Shown in pieces: positions 41,896-51,032 of a stretch of DNA of 64,000 bases; positions within the stretch are counted from its first letter, which is position 1; the number at the start of each line of letters is the position of its first letter. The position numbers and the translations under genes were made by a program. Below the pieces are notes generated by a model. The model was not told the origin of the DNA. It worked only from the letters and a program-made list of their open reading frames with translations, and did not search any database. This stretch comes from Saprospiraceae bacterium (GTDB lineage: Bacteria > Bacteroidota > Bacteroidia > Chitinophagales > Saprospiraceae), in contig JAEUUU010000004.1 in the NCBI GenBank assembly GCA_016787345.1, positions 1 to 64,000 of the forward strand, given 5' to 3'.

Positions 41896-44454
41896 ATGAA
41901 GGTTCTCAAATTCGGCGGCACCTCGGTCGGAACACCCGACACGATTAAAAGCCTGATCGACATCCTGAAAACATACTACCGCCGCGGCGACAAATTTGCG
42001 GTGGTATTTTCCGCATTTTCAAAAGTCACCGACACCCTGATCGAGATGGCGCGCCGCGCTGCACAAGGCGATCAAACCTATATTGACCTGCTCGATCAGG
42101 TGCGCACCCGTCATTTTGAGACCGCAAAAAACCTGCTCCGGCCAGAGTTGTACGAAGCAGTCGCTGCACCCATGGCCGAAAAATTTACCGACCTGGCCAA
42201 TGTGCTGCAAGGTATTTTTCTGCTGCGCGAGGTATCGCCCCGCTCCCTCGATTTTGTCGTGAGTTTCGGCGAGCGCAATTCGGCTTTCATCATCGCCCAT
42301 GCCATGCAACAGGCGGGTATCCCCACGCAATACCTCGATGCGCGGAAGCTCGTCCGGACGGATGCGCAGTTCGGCAACGCCAAGGTCGATGCCGAGGAAA
42401 CCAACCGGCTCATCACCGAATATTTTGCCCATCACCCTCAGGTACAGGCCGTTACGGGTTTTATCGGCAGCACAGCCGATGGCCTCACTACGACGCTGGG
42501 GCGCGGCGGCTCCGACTATACCGCGGCCCTGCTGGGCGCCGCACTGGATGCCGAAGTGATCGAAATCTGGACCGACGTGGATGGTGTGCTGACCGCCGAT
42601 CCGCGCAGGGTCAAAAAAGCATTTACGTTGCCGACCATGACTTACCGTGAAGCCATGGAAATGAGTCATTTCGGCGCCAAGGTTATTTACCCGCCCACTA
42701 TACAGCCGGCTTTGGCCAAAAACATCCCGTTGGCCATAAAAAATACGTTCAAACCCGATTTTCCCGGCACCTGGATCAGTCGGAAAAGCGACGATGCCGG
42801 GCATCCGGTAAAGGGCATTTCCAGCATCAACCAGATTTGCCTGCTCACGGTACAGGGTAGCGGCCTGTTTGGGGTGCCGGGTATTGCCGCCAGGTTGTTC
42901 GGCGCACTGGCGCAGGCGGGGGTCAATATTGTGCTGATTACACAGGGATCAAGCGAGACGAGCATCACGTTCGCCGTGTCGCCCAACCAGGCCAGCCTGG
43001 CTAAAATGGCTGTGGAAAAAGAATTTTCCTACGAATTGCGCACCGGCCTGGTGGATACGCTTAAAATTGAAGGCGACCTGGCGGTAGTGGCGGTTGTAGG
43101 TGAAAACATGCGTTATCGCCCCGGCATTGCAGGCCGCTTGTTTCAGGCGCTCGGCAAAAACGGGATCAATATCGTGGCCATCGCACAGGGTTCGAGCGAG
43201 TTGAATATTTCGATCGTCGTGGCGGCTGCCGACGAGACCAAAGCCCTCAATGCCATCCACGAGGCATTTTTCCTTTCTGATACCAAAACTCTCCATCTTT
43301 TTATCGTCGGCGTGGGCCTGATCGGCGGTACGCTGCTCGAACAAATCCGTGCGCAGGCAGCGTACCTGCTTGAGAACCGCAAACTGGAAATCAAGATCGT
43401 AGGACTGGCCAATAGCCGGAAAATGCTGTTTGCAGAAGAAGGGATTGCACTGGAACAATGGCAAGTGCAGCTCGCCGCATCGGAGCAGCCTTTCTCTATC
43501 GCACGGTTTGCTGAAACCATGCAAACCCTCAATTTGCCCAATACAATCTTTGTAGATAATACCGCCTCCGCCGAAGTAGCCGGTTTTTACGAACAAATAC
43601 TGGGCGCCAGCATTTCTATCAGCACGCCCAACAAACAAGCCGCCTCATCACCCTATCTGCAGTACGAGCGGCTCAAACAACTGGCTGCCCAGCGCGGCGT
43701 GCTTTGGCGTTACGAAACCAATGTCGGCGCAGGGCTGCCGATCATCACCACTTTGAACGACCTGATTCACTCGGGCGACCGTATCCTGAAAATAGAAGGG
43801 GTGCTTTCGGGGACTTTGTCTTACATATTCAACGCGTTTGGCCTCGCCCCCAGCCCTTCTCCAAAGGAGAGGGGAGCGGATAGTCCAGCAGGAGCCACTC
43901 CCCTCTCCTTTGGAGAAGGGTTGGGGGTGAGGCCCGAGGGGTCAGGCGCGAGACGCTTCTCCGACATCGTTCGCGAAGCACAATCGAGGGGCCTGACCGA
44001 GCCTGACCCGCGCGACGACCTCAGCGGGGCCGACGTTCGTCGGAAATTGCTCATTTTGGCACGGGAGACTGGTCTGGCGCTCGAATCAACCGATATTGAA
44101 CTTGAACAAATCCTGCCGGCCGACTGCATGACGGCGCCGGACGTCGCGGCTTTTTTCGACACCTTGCAGCGGCACGACGGACACTTTGAACAAATGCGAA
44201 TGAACGCAGCGGCAGAGGGCAAGGTGCTGCGTTTTGTAGCCTGCCTGTCGGAGGGCCGGGCGCAGATCGGCTTGCAGGCCGTCGATCAGCGCCACCCGTT
44301 CTATTTCCTCGACGGCTCCGACAACATGGTGGTTTTTACGACCGAACGCTACCGCGAAAGGCCGCTGGTGATCCGCGGTCCCGGCGCCGGCGCCGAGGTG
44401 ACGGCTGCCGGCGTGTTTGCCGAAGTAATCGGCATAGGAAGTTACCTGGGCTGA
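41896..44454 (+). CDS. thrA: bifunctional aspartate kinase / homoserine dehydrogenase
   Basis: First and third steps of threonine/methionine synthesis in one protein (852 residues): N-terminal aspartokinase (VLKFGGTSVG; TTLGRGGSDYTAALLG; IWTDVDGVLTADPR), paired ACT domains (about 310-470), then homoserine dehydrogenase (FIVGVGLIGGTLL; STPNKQA; RYETNVGAGLPII; SYIFNAF; GLTEPDPRDDLSG). ACT domains usually give threonine feedback. The protein is about 30 residues longer than E. coli ThrA because of a 93-bp palindromic insertion within residues 649-680 (see separate entry). Two transcription units are suggested: the upstream tRNA-like RNA ends in a terminator at 41800. The stop codon touches the stop of the convergent carbonic anhydrase gene. 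Confidence 0.95.
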   Translation: MKVLKFGGTSVGTPDTIKSLIDILKTYYRRGDKFAVVFSAFSKVTDTLIEMARRAAQGDQTYIDLLDQVRTRHFETAKNLLRPELYEAVAAPMAEKFTDLANVLQGIFLLREVSPRSLDFVVSFGERNSAFIIAHAMQQAGIPTQYLDARKLVRTDAQFGNAKVDAEETNRLITEYFAHHPQVQAVTGFIGSTADGLTTTLGRGGSDYTAALLGAALDAEVIEIWTDVDGVLTADPRRVKKAFTLPTMTYREAMEMSHFGAKVIYPPTIQPALAKNIPLAIKNTFKPDFPGTWISRKSDDAGHPVKGISSINQICLLTVQGSGLFGVPGIAARLFGALAQAGVNIVLITQGSSETSITFAVSPNQASLAKMAVEKEFSYELRTGLVDTLKIEGDLAVVAVVGENMRYRPGIAGRLFQALGKNGINIVAIAQGSSELNISIVVAAADETKALNAIHEAFFLSDTKTLHLFIVGVGLIGGTLLEQIRAQAAYLLENRKLEIKIVGLANSRKMLFAEEGIALEQWQVQLAASEQPFSIARFAETMQTLNLPNTIFVDNTASAEVAGFYEQILGASISISTPNKQAASSPYLQYERLKQLAAQRGVLWRYETNVGAGLPIITTLNDLIHSGDRILKIEGVLSGTLSYIFNAFGLAPSPSPKERGADSPAGATPLSFGEGLGVRPEGSGARRFSDIVREAQSRGLTEPDPRDDLSGADVRRKLLILARETGLALESTDIELEQILPADCMTAPDVAAFFDTLQRHDGHFEQMRMNAAAEGKVLRFVACLSEGRAQIGLQAVDQRHPFYFLDGSDNMVVFTTERYRERPLVIRGPGAGAEVTAAGVFAEVIGIGSYLG
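43841..43933. repeat. in-frame palindromic element inside thrA
   Basis: Two 36-base arms, 43841-43876 and 43898-43933, match as inverted repeats at 34 of 36 positions around a 21-base loop; each arm also holds its own small dyad (TCTCCAAAGGAGA). The total of 93 bases is 31 codons, so the reading frame survives. It encodes SPSPKERG on one arm and PLSFGEGLGV on the other. Its half-palindrome recurs at 25162-25195. Confidence 0.93.
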
Positions 44455-45222
44455 TTATTGGTGAAAATGCCGAATCACACGGCCGTTCAGCTGTTGCAGT
44501 GGCCGGTTGTTGCGTCCCTGTTTGTTGACAAATGCACCGATTTGATTGGCCGATGCCTCCACAGGGTTTTCCAGAACGATCCAGGTGACATTTTCGGTGC
44601 AAGGCGGCGTACTGAGCGAGCCGGTATAAGTGTGGTAACTCAGGTTGGCAGGCAAGAAAGCGCCGGGATTGATGAATGCCGGGTCGTGATATTCCTGGCC
44701 GGAAGAGGGGAGTTGGGGTACGATCTGCGTTAGAAACGGATTGATCGCGCCTTCTCTGACGAACATGCTGACAACAGCCAACTGGCCGCTCTGTGGCGCT
44801 TTGTAATCAAAATGCACCTCGACCGGGTATGAAAACCCGTCGACGGTATGCTCACCGGGCGTATGGAAATGGAATTGCTCCAATTGATACGTGACGCCGT
44901 TGAAGGTCAGTTCTGAGCCGGGGTCCATTGTGAAAGCAACTGTGAGGCCGTTGTTCAACGCGTGAATTTCCGAATCTGCACTCCGTATGGCCAATGGTTC
45001 GAGGCTGTTGTCGTCAACCGCTCCTTCAATATTGACCGGAGACTGGGCTTCTCCGCCGCAGTCGCCGTAGTTCTGGCAGATGTCTTTCCAAAAACCGGGG
45101 CCATCGGTACCCCGGTACCCCCATACGGCGCCGGTGCAATCGGGCAGGAGTTTTTCGTTGTCGCGGCAGGAGATGCTGAGCAGCAAAGTGCTGACCAAAG
45201 CGAGGGTAAAAACTTTACGCAT
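44455..45222 (-). CDS. alpha-class carbonic anhydrase, lipoprotein
   Basis: Interconverts CO2 and bicarbonate outside the inner membrane. The ATG at 45222 gives a signal ending LLSISC, a lipobox with Cys19, so the enzyme should be anchored in the outer membrane. The 255 residues contain the alpha-CA core: QSPVNI, the zinc ligands in FHFHTPGEH (His118, His120) and the YPVEVHF His137, and LSTPPCTENVTW, which carries the Thr/Cys segment of the family. Cys55 and the TPPC Cys may pair. The fold is complete; no catalytic His/Thr loss is evident. Downstream gene thrA is convergent with zero gap. Confidence 0.93.
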   Translation of the reverse strand: MRKVFTLALVSTLLLSISCRDNEKLLPDCTGAVWGYRGTDGPGFWKDICQNYGDCGGEAQSPVNIEGAVDDNSLEPLAIRSADSEIHALNNGLTVAFTMDPGSELTFNGVTYQLEQFHFHTPGEHTVDGFSYPVEVHFDYKAPQSGQLAVVSMFVREGAINPFLTQIVPQLPSSGQEYHDPAFINPGAFLPANLSYHTYTGSLSTPPCTENVTWIVLENPVEASANQIGAFVNKQGRNNRPLQQLNGRVIRHFHQ

Positions 45223-45391
45223 ATTGTTTTTCAAATTGATTGGTAAAAAGTCGGCAGGCTGCCCCTTTGCAGCCCGTGTAACTACACTGCATTTATCATG
45301 CCCAATTGGATATACAGGTGTAGAAAAGCCATCAACCCGCACCGGGCGATGCCGGGCGGGCTGCTAAGTCAACAAGGTGTTGAGGTGGAGG

Positions 45392-46132
45392 CTACAGTTC
45401 TATTACTTTTCTTTTCAGCTCGAAGTGTTTGCCGAGATACACTTTCCTCACCATTTCATCGGCCGCCAGTTCTTCCGCAGTGCCGGCTTTCAAAATGCTG
45501 CCTTCGAACATCAGGTAGGCGCGATCGGTGATGCTCAGGGTTTCCTGTACGTTGTGGTCGGTGATCAGGATACCGATATTTTTGGTTTTGAGCCGTGCAA
45601 CGATATACTGAATGTCTTCCACGGCGATCGGGTCGATGCCGGCGAAGGGCTCGTCGAGCAGGATAAACTTGGGGTCGGAAGCCAGGGCGCGGGCGATTTC
45701 CGTTCGCCGTCGTTCGCCGCCCGAAAGGGTATCGCCGTTGCTTTTGCGCACCTTGTGCAGGTTAAACTCGTCGATCAGGGCCTCCAGTTTTTCCAGCTGT
45801 TCGGCGGCGGGGAGTTTGGTCATTTCGAGCACAGCCTTGATGTTGTCTTCCACCGACAATTTGCGAAACACGCTGGGCTCCTGCGGCAAATAACCGATCC
45901 CCAGCTGCGCGCGCCGGTACATGGGTAGTTCGGTAATTTCCTGGTCTTCGAGATAGACGTTACCGGCTGTGGGGCGGATGAAGCCGACGGTCATGTAAAA
46001 CGAGGTGGTTTTCCCCGCGCCGTTCGGCCCCAGCAGCCCCACTATCTCGCCCTGCTGAACCTCATAAGAGACATCTCGGACGACCGTCCGTTTGCCGTAT
46101 GTTTTGACCAGATGTTCTGCGCGTAGTACCAT
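45392..46132 (-). CDS. lptB: LPS export ABC transporter ATP-binding protein LptB
   Basis: LptB powers the LptFG complex that lifts LPS from the inner membrane to the Lpt bridge. The 246-residue ATPase has Walker [11 protein letters not shown]-loop FIRPTAG...[24 protein letters not shown], signature [15 protein letters not shown], Walker [17 protein letters not shown] and H-loop [12 protein letters not shown]. The [14 protein letters not shown] segment and short size are diagnostic for LptB. Start at 46132 is chosen over 46153 as [13 protein letters not shown] is the usual N-terminus. The lptFG genes are not in the window. Confidence 0.95.
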   Translation of the reverse strand: MVLRAEHLVKTYGKRTVVRDVSYEVQQGEIVGLLGPNGAGKTTSFYMTVGFIRPTAGNVYLEDQEITELPMYRRAQLGIGYLPQEPSVFRKLSVEDNIKAVLEMTKLPAAEQLEKLEALIDEFNLHKVRKSNGDTLSGGERRRTEIARALASDPKFILLDEPFAGIDPIAVEDIQYIVARLKTKNIGILITDHNVQETLSITDRAYLMFEGSILKAGTAEELAADEMVRKVYLGKHFELKRKVIEL

Positions 46133-46235
46133 AATTCTTGTTTGTTGGAGCAATTTTCAGCAGATGGCGGAGATATGCCTTCACAAAACGCCTCAAATTG
46201 CTTTTTGCTGCATGGAGCGACAAAAATAAGCCCGT

Positions 46236-46685
46236 TTATGCGCCCAGCAGTTTTTTTACGGCTTCCGAAATAGCGCGCCCTTCGGCTTTCCCGGCCAATT
46301 GTTTAGAGGCCGCGCCCATCACCTTGCCCATGTCTTTGGGACCGCTGGCGCCGGTTTCTTCCACGATTTTTTGCAGAATGGCTTCCAGTTCGGCGCCTTC
46401 CAGCATGGCGGGCAGGTAACGGCGGATCACTTCAATTTCTTCTCGTTCTTTTTCCGCCAGCTCGGGACGGTTGTTTTTGACGTAAACATCGAGCGATTCC
46501 TGGCGGGTTTTGACCAGTTTTTGCAACATGGCTACCTCGCGGGCTTCGTCGATGGCCTGGCCCGAGCCGTCGGTTTTAGCCAGCAAAATGGCGCTTTTAA
46601 TGGCGCGGATACCCCGCAAACTCACCTCGTCTTTTGCTTTCATGGCGACAACGAGGTCTTTGTTGATCTTTTCTTCGAGTGTCAT
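46236..46685 (-). CDS. GatB/YqeY domain protein
   Basis: A 149-residue cytoplasmic protein that is entirely a YqeY domain, related to the C-terminal tRNA-binding domain of GatB. Typical words are LRGIRAIKSAILLAK, REEIEVIRRYLPAML and GPKDMGKVMGAASKQLAGKAEGR. A single-domain YqeY may act on aminoacyl-tRNA or in RNA binding, but its function is unproven. It lies about 100 bp upstream of lptB on the same strand. Confidence 0.93.
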   Translation of the reverse strand: MTLEEKINKDLVVAMKAKDEVSLRGIRAIKSAILLAKTDGSGQAIDEAREVAMLQKLVKTRQESLDVYVKNNRPELAEKEREEIEVIRRYLPAMLEGAELEAILQKIVEETGASGPKDMGKVMGAASKQLAGKAEGRAISEAVKKLLGA

Positions 46686-46752
46686 TTCTATAATAATTCG
46701 ATGGTATCAATTTGTGTAAAAAAGTTCTGCCGACTGCGCCTCATAAAGCAGC

Positions 46753-48186
46753 TTACGCGGCATCCTGTTTCCACCCGAACAATCCTTTTGATTTGATCAT
46801 GGTGGCTACGGGTTCGGGCACCTGGTGTTCCCAACCGCTCTCTCCGCGCCGAATCATGCCAATCACTTCTTTGTGGAGAATGGACAACACATCCGGCGTA
46901 AAAGAAGCGACATCGACAATCTGGCGGTTTTCGAGCAAATGGGAATAGAGGTGTCTGATTTCTCCCGGCAGATGTAAACTTTTCGTGGTCAGCAAAGCAC
47001 CGTCGGGCTCGCGTGCCGGGTACACATAGTAACGAACATTGCGCGGAAAGAGTTCGCCGAATGCGCCGAGCAGGTTGTCCGGGTTGTCGCGGATGGTTTC
47101 TTCCAGGATTGTGCGCAGTTTGCGTACTCCCATGGCCAGACCGATGCGCGGGGGCTTGTAGTCGGCGAAGTAATTGAGGAGTTTTTTATACGGAATGCAA
47201 TCCGAGATGATCACCGTCTGGCCCAGTGCACAAAGTATATCGGCCCGGTCGAGGAAGTCGCGCGTGTCAAGCACACCGTCGCTGCGCAGGTTGTCGAGGG
47301 TGATTTCAGTCAAAAAAAACGTTTTTGCCGGATCGACGTCCGGTTCGGCGCGAAACTGTTCGTAGGCCTGCCGGATCATATCCTGTTGTACCAGGGTAGG
47401 GGGGCGATAACTGCCCCGGGCGATGAGCAGCGACTTGCGGTACAGAAATTCGCCGGCGTGAAGGCTGGTACCGTCGGGGCCAAAAACAGCCACGTGACTA
47501 AGGCCATATTGCACCAGCCAAAGGCACACCAGGCGATTGTCGACACCGGCAAAATCAGGGCCGCTCAGGCGTGCCATATCGATCGCCACGCGGCCATGGA
47601 GGTTGTCGAGCAACGATTGCAGTAAAATTTCAGGCTGCCGGGCATACCTGAAGCATCCATAAATAAGATTGACCCCCAGAATACCCACGGCTTGTTGCTG
47701 CAAGCGGTTGTCCTGATCGAGCAGCCTGACGTGCAAGACCAGTTCGTTGGGCGCCCGGTCGGGTGCAAGCTGAAAACGCAGGCCCAGCCAGCCGTCGCCT
47801 TTTATGGTGCGCTGATAATTGATTGCAGAAACCGTATCGGCAAAGGCGAAGAAGTTTTGGCCCGGGCGCACGGTACGCAGTCGGTCTTCCATGAGCCGGT
47901 ACTCGTGGTCCAGCATTTTATACAGGCGGGATTCGCACACGTAGCGGCCTTTGCCCTGCGATTCGGGACCATATATTTCATCGGAAACGATCTTGTCGTA
48001 GGCGCTCATGGTTTTGGCGATCGTGCCGGCAGCGGCGCCCACCTGAAAAAAATGCCGCGCGACTTCCTGCCCCGCCCCGATCTCGGCGAAAGCGCCGTAA
48101 ATCCGGTCATCCAGATTGATTTCCAGGGCTTTTTGTTCCGTTTCTAAGATACTGCGTGTCACGTCGGGGAATGTATTTGAGGGCAC
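46753..48186 (-). CDS. conserved Bacteroidota protein of unknown function
   Basis: A 477-residue cytoplasmic protein. Its N-terminal stretch with ALEINLDDRIYGAFAEIGAGQEVARHFFQVG and AGTIAKTMSAYDK is strongly conserved in a family that databases often label, doubtfully, as a nicotinate-nucleotide adenylyltransferase or TonB receptor. I see no HIGH-type nucleotidyltransferase motif, signal or membrane segment. Possible DNA/RNA or metabolic roles cannot be judged. It is upstream of yqeY on the same strand across 67 bp, and downstream of a nitroreductase across 19 bp; possibly one transcription unit. Confidence 0.7.
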   Translation of the reverse strand: MPSNTFPDVTRSILETEQKALEINLDDRIYGAFAEIGAGQEVARHFFQVGAAAGTIAKTMSAYDKIVSDEIYGPESQGKGRYVCESRLYKMLDHEYRLMEDRLRTVRPGQNFFAFADTVSAINYQRTIKGDGWLGLRFQLAPDRAPNELVLHVRLLDQDNRLQQQAVGILGVNLIYGCFRYARQPEILLQSLLDNLHGRVAIDMARLSGPDFAGVDNRLVCLWLVQYGLSHVAVFGPDGTSLHAGEFLYRKSLLIARGSYRPPTLVQQDMIRQAYEQFRAEPDVDPAKTFFLTEITLDNLRSDGVLDTRDFLDRADILCALGQTVIISDCIPYKKLLNYFADYKPPRIGLAMGVRKLRTILEETIRDNPDNLLGAFGELFPRNVRYYVYPAREPDGALLTTKSLHLPGEIRHLYSHLLENRQIVDVASFTPDVLSILHKEVIGMIRRGESGWEHQVPEPVATMIKSKGLFGWKQDAA

Positions 48187-48205
48187 AAAATACGACGCCG
48201 CGGGT

Positions 48206-48772
48206 TCACCGCCAGCGGGTTTTCTCAGCCACAGGCCGGCGCTTGCCGGGCAATTCCGGCATTTCGTGCCAACCCAGATAAAACAAACCCAGACAGCGCT
48301 GGCCTTCGGTCAGGCCGAGAAAAGAACTGGCCTCCAGGGCGCCTTTGGGTGTGCTCCAGTAGCAGCCCAGGCCCAGTTCGGTGCAGGTAAGCCACATGTT
48401 TTGCACCGCCATGGCAACGGCAGCAATCTCCTCAAATTCGGGCACCGCAGCGGCAGGGTCGCGTTGCATACAAATAGCAATTACGGCGCCGGCCCGAAGC
48501 GGGTTTTCACCGGCTTTTTGCATTTTTTCTGCTGAAAATTGCTCTTCAGGCGTGGTCTGGCGATAATAATCAGCCAGATACTGCCCGAGCTGTTGGCGGC
48601 TTTCCCCGGAATGAAACACCACAAAACGCCAGGGCTCCGTGAGGCGGTGCGTAGGCGCCCAATTGGCATTCTCCAGCAATAACTCGATAACAGAGGTTTC
48701 AATTGGTCGTTCGGACAAATAGCTTTTCGGGAAAATGGAACGGCGGCGGCGGATGAGGTCGGATATGGACAT
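48206..48772 (-). CDS. nitroreductase family protein
   Basis: A 188-residue FMN-dependent nitroreductase-fold protein. The N-terminal RRRRSIFPKSYLSERPI is the FMN phosphate-binding Arg cluster, and ENANWAPTHRLTEPWRFVV, ALAVQNMWLTCTELGLGCYW and LGLFYLGW complete the family pattern. It probably reduces nitro compounds, quinones or an unknown metabolite with NAD(P)H; the substrate is not evident. Its 5' flank is the tandem eight-base repeat at 48788, whose length may vary and so affect expression. Confidence 0.92.
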   Translation of the reverse strand: MSISDLIRRRRSIFPKSYLSERPIETSVIELLLENANWAPTHRLTEPWRFVVFHSGESRQQLGQYLADYYRQTTPEEQFSAEKMQKAGENPLRAGAVIAICMQRDPAAAVPEFEEIAAVAMAVQNMWLTCTELGLGCYWSTPKGALEASSFLGLTEGQRCLGLFYLGWHEMPELPGKRRPVAEKTRWR

Positions 48773-48787
48773 GGAAACGAATTTTAT

Positions 48788-48967
48788 GGTGAACTGGTGA
48801 ATTGGTGAATTGGTGAATTGGTGAATTGGTGAATTGGTGAATTGGTTATAAAAGGGGAGTGGATACTCTCAGTGTTGGTTATAGTGAGTTAATAAATCCC
48901 TGAAATGAGAGAAAGTACAACCCTTTTCTAACCAATTCACCAAATAACCGATTCATCAATTCATCAA
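48788..48967. repeat. tandem GGTGAATT units with distal inverted copies
   Basis: Seven near-perfect eight-base units (GGTGAACT then GGTGAATT six times) at 48788-48843, 16 bp upstream of the nitroreductase start. The complement-type words AACCAATTCACCAAAT, CGATTCATCAATTCATC lie at 48930-48967, next to the plug gene stop at 48981. It is the same left/right mirrored arrangement seen in other gaps here. Confidence 0.88.
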
Positions 48968-48980
48968 CTTTTATCTTTTA

Positions 48981-50246
48981 TTATTTCTGCCCGCTTACGA
49001 TCGTCACCGAACTCATCAGCCGGTCGTATCGGTCGCCAAAAGGCCGGTAATAGACCAGAATAATGTAGTCATTCCGTGTTTCGTACCAGTTTCCTTCAAA
49101 TTCCGACTCATCTATTTTGCCGCTTTTGCGATCAACGACTACGTATTCGTAGTTGTAATAGCCTTGTTTCAACAGGGGTTCGACCACATAAGCCTTTGCT
49201 TCGGGCAGGTATTCCATTTTAAATTCCGGGCGCAGCCGCCAGTCGCTCAATTCGCCAAATACGTACACGTCGGCGTCGTCGAGGGCTTGGTTTTGCGTGA
49301 GGGAAAACAGCACGCGGGCATAGTCGCACTCGTCGAGCGTCTGGTTTTGCTGGCGATTGTCGATGGCATAGCGGCCGTTCAGATCGGCGCGAAACAGGTA
49401 GGAAGCTGTGCCCCGGCTCTGGTCGGTGTATAGCGTAACCTCGTAGTAATCGTCTTTTTCGCTGATCCTTTTTACACTTTCTCCTCTCGAATCAAAAGCG
49501 CGCATATCGAAAAAGCGCCATTCGCGGCCTGCCGGAAAAACGACGCGATCCTGAAAGTCATACACCAGTTTGGTTTCGCGCTGGGCAAAAGGCGGCAGGG
49601 GGCCGATGATGTTATCCCAGCGGAAATTTTGCATCACGTAGGCTTTGACGTCCTGTTGCGGGTTTTGAATGCGAAAATTGCGGTAGTTGATCGTGAAATC
49701 AATTTCGTGGTGTGTGTTGAATTTGTCCACCTTGGCCGGGCGTACAAATTGCGCATCGATGCCCCAGAGCGACTCCACGACCAGAAAACGCCGTGTCAGC
49801 ACCAGTCGGCGGTCGTCATCGTTGTCGTAAATTTTCAGCAGGTAATTGCCCGATTTGGTCCAGCGCATATTCGCATTAGGCAGGCGCAGGGTATAGCGCA
49901 CATAGGGCGTCAGGGTGTTGAGCGAATTTTGAAATTCGAGGATACGGTCTTCGTTATACCCATCGATGTACTCGTTATCGACCAGGTCGGAGGGTTGCCA
50001 GTCGCTCGTACAATGCTGGATAGTATACAAATAATCCTTGATTTCGCCCCCAAGGTGGTCGAATTCCAGCACCAGAGCGCCGTTGGAGGGCCGGAGGTCC
50101 AGCATGGGATTGGTTTGTGTTGCACCTGCCAGGTGGAACTGTACGGTGGCGATATCTTCGTCGTAGATGTAATTTTCGTAGCGAATACCTTCGTCCTGGG
50201 CCATTAAGGCAAAGGGCAGAAGTGCAAAAAGGAGCAAAAAGCGCAT
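48981..50246 (-). CDS. type IX secretion plug-domain protein (DUF5103)
   Basis: A 421-residue secreted protein with signal peptide MRFLLLFALLPFALMAQ; the start at 50246 is preferred to 50294 for that reason. It matches DUF5103, which is now described as the plug protein of the T9SS: in Flavobacterium it seals the periplasmic end of the SprA channel when PorV is not bound. The immunoglobulin-like N-terminal part (YENYIYDEDIATVQFHLAGATQ...LVLEFDHLGGEIKDYLYTIQHC) is characteristic, with more sandwich domains after residue 250. The translocon gene sprA is not in the window. Function here is by family. Confidence 0.85.
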   Translation of the reverse strand: MRFLLLFALLPFALMAQDEGIRYENYIYDEDIATVQFHLAGATQTNPMLDLRPSNGALVLEFDHLGGEIKDYLYTIQHCTSDWQPSDLVDNEYIDGYNEDRILEFQNSLNTLTPYVRYTLRLPNANMRWTKSGNYLLKIYDNDDDRRLVLTRRFLVVESLWGIDAQFVRPAKVDKFNTHHEIDFTINYRNFRIQNPQQDVKAYVMQNFRWDNIIGPLPPFAQRETKLVYDFQDRVVFPAGREWRFFDMRAFDSRGESVKRISEKDDYYEVTLYTDQSRGTASYLFRADLNGRYAIDNRQQNQTLDECDYARVLFSLTQNQALDDADVYVFGELSDWRLRPEFKMEYLPEAKAYVVEPLLKQGYYNYEYVVVDRKSGKIDESEFEGNWYETRNDYIILVYYRPFGDRYDRLMSSVTIVSGQK

Positions 50247-50354
50247 ATTTTTCAAGGGTAAAAAAGACAGCAAGAACGCGTTATGCCGTAACAAAATTGC
50301 CTGCAGAGGGCTTCGGCGCGGCGCGAAGCCCCCCCGTTTTTATCATGCCCAACG

Positions 50355-51032
50355 CTACAATTGCCAGCTCGCCGGTATGGGCGCCGACAACTCCAGCGTT
50401 TCACCGCTTTTAGGGTGCCGGACGGTCAGTCGGGCGGCGTGCAATTTGATTTCGTGTTCCTGCCAGGCGGGTCCGCCATACAAGGTATCGCCGACGATCG
50501 GGCAGCCGAGTTGGGCCAATTGGGCGCGTATCTGATGAAAACGTCCGGTTGCCGGGCGAATTTCCAGCAAGGCGCCGGGGCCGATATTTTGGACGACCGT
50601 ATAGCTCAATTCGGCGTATTGCCGGCCTTTTTTTTCATTTTTAAACAAAGTTGCCTTGCGCTGCACCGGATCTTTGGCCAGCCAGTCTTTTAAAATCCCG
50701 CTGTCGGCCGGCGGGCGCTTTGCCACGACCGCCATGTAGATTTTTTCAACGGCCCGGGACTCGAATTGTTCCATCAGATCCAGCAGGGCTGTTTTGGTTT
50801 TTGCCAACAGCAATACTCCGCTCACCGGGCGATCGAGCCGATGCGCTACTTTGAGGTAAGGCGTTACTTTCAGGCGGGAAGAGGTCGATTTTTCATTCAA
50901 TACCCGTGTCAGGTAAAACAAAGCCTCGCGTTCGGCCGAAGGGTGGCGTTGTTCGCCGTTTTCGGCGGAAAGGCCGGCGGGTTTGTTGATCGCCAGCAGG
51001 TAATAATCTTCAAAAAGGATGTCCATGTTCAA
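50355..51032 (-). CDS. RluA family rRNA/tRNA pseudouridine synthase
   Basis: A 225-residue pseudouridine synthase catalytic domain without an S4 domain, like RluA/TruC-type enzymes. The catalytic Asp67 is in AHRLDRPVSG, followed by LLLAKTKTA, EKIYMAVV, PATGRFHQIRAQLAQLGCPIVGDTLYGG, all characteristic. Start at 51032 overlaps the regulator gene's end by four bases (ATGA), so the two are translationally linked. Its uridine target is not predictable. Confidence 0.92.
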   Translation of the reverse strand: MNMDILFEDYYLLAINKPAGLSAENGEQRHPSAEREALFYLTRVLNEKSTSSRLKVTPYLKVAHRLDRPVSGVLLLAKTKTALLDLMEQFESRAVEKIYMAVVAKRPPADSGILKDWLAKDPVQRKATLFKNEKKGRQYAELSYTVVQNIGPGALLEIRPATGRFHQIRAQLAQLGCPIVGDTLYGGPAWQEHEIKLHAARLTVRHPKSGETLELSAPIPASWQL

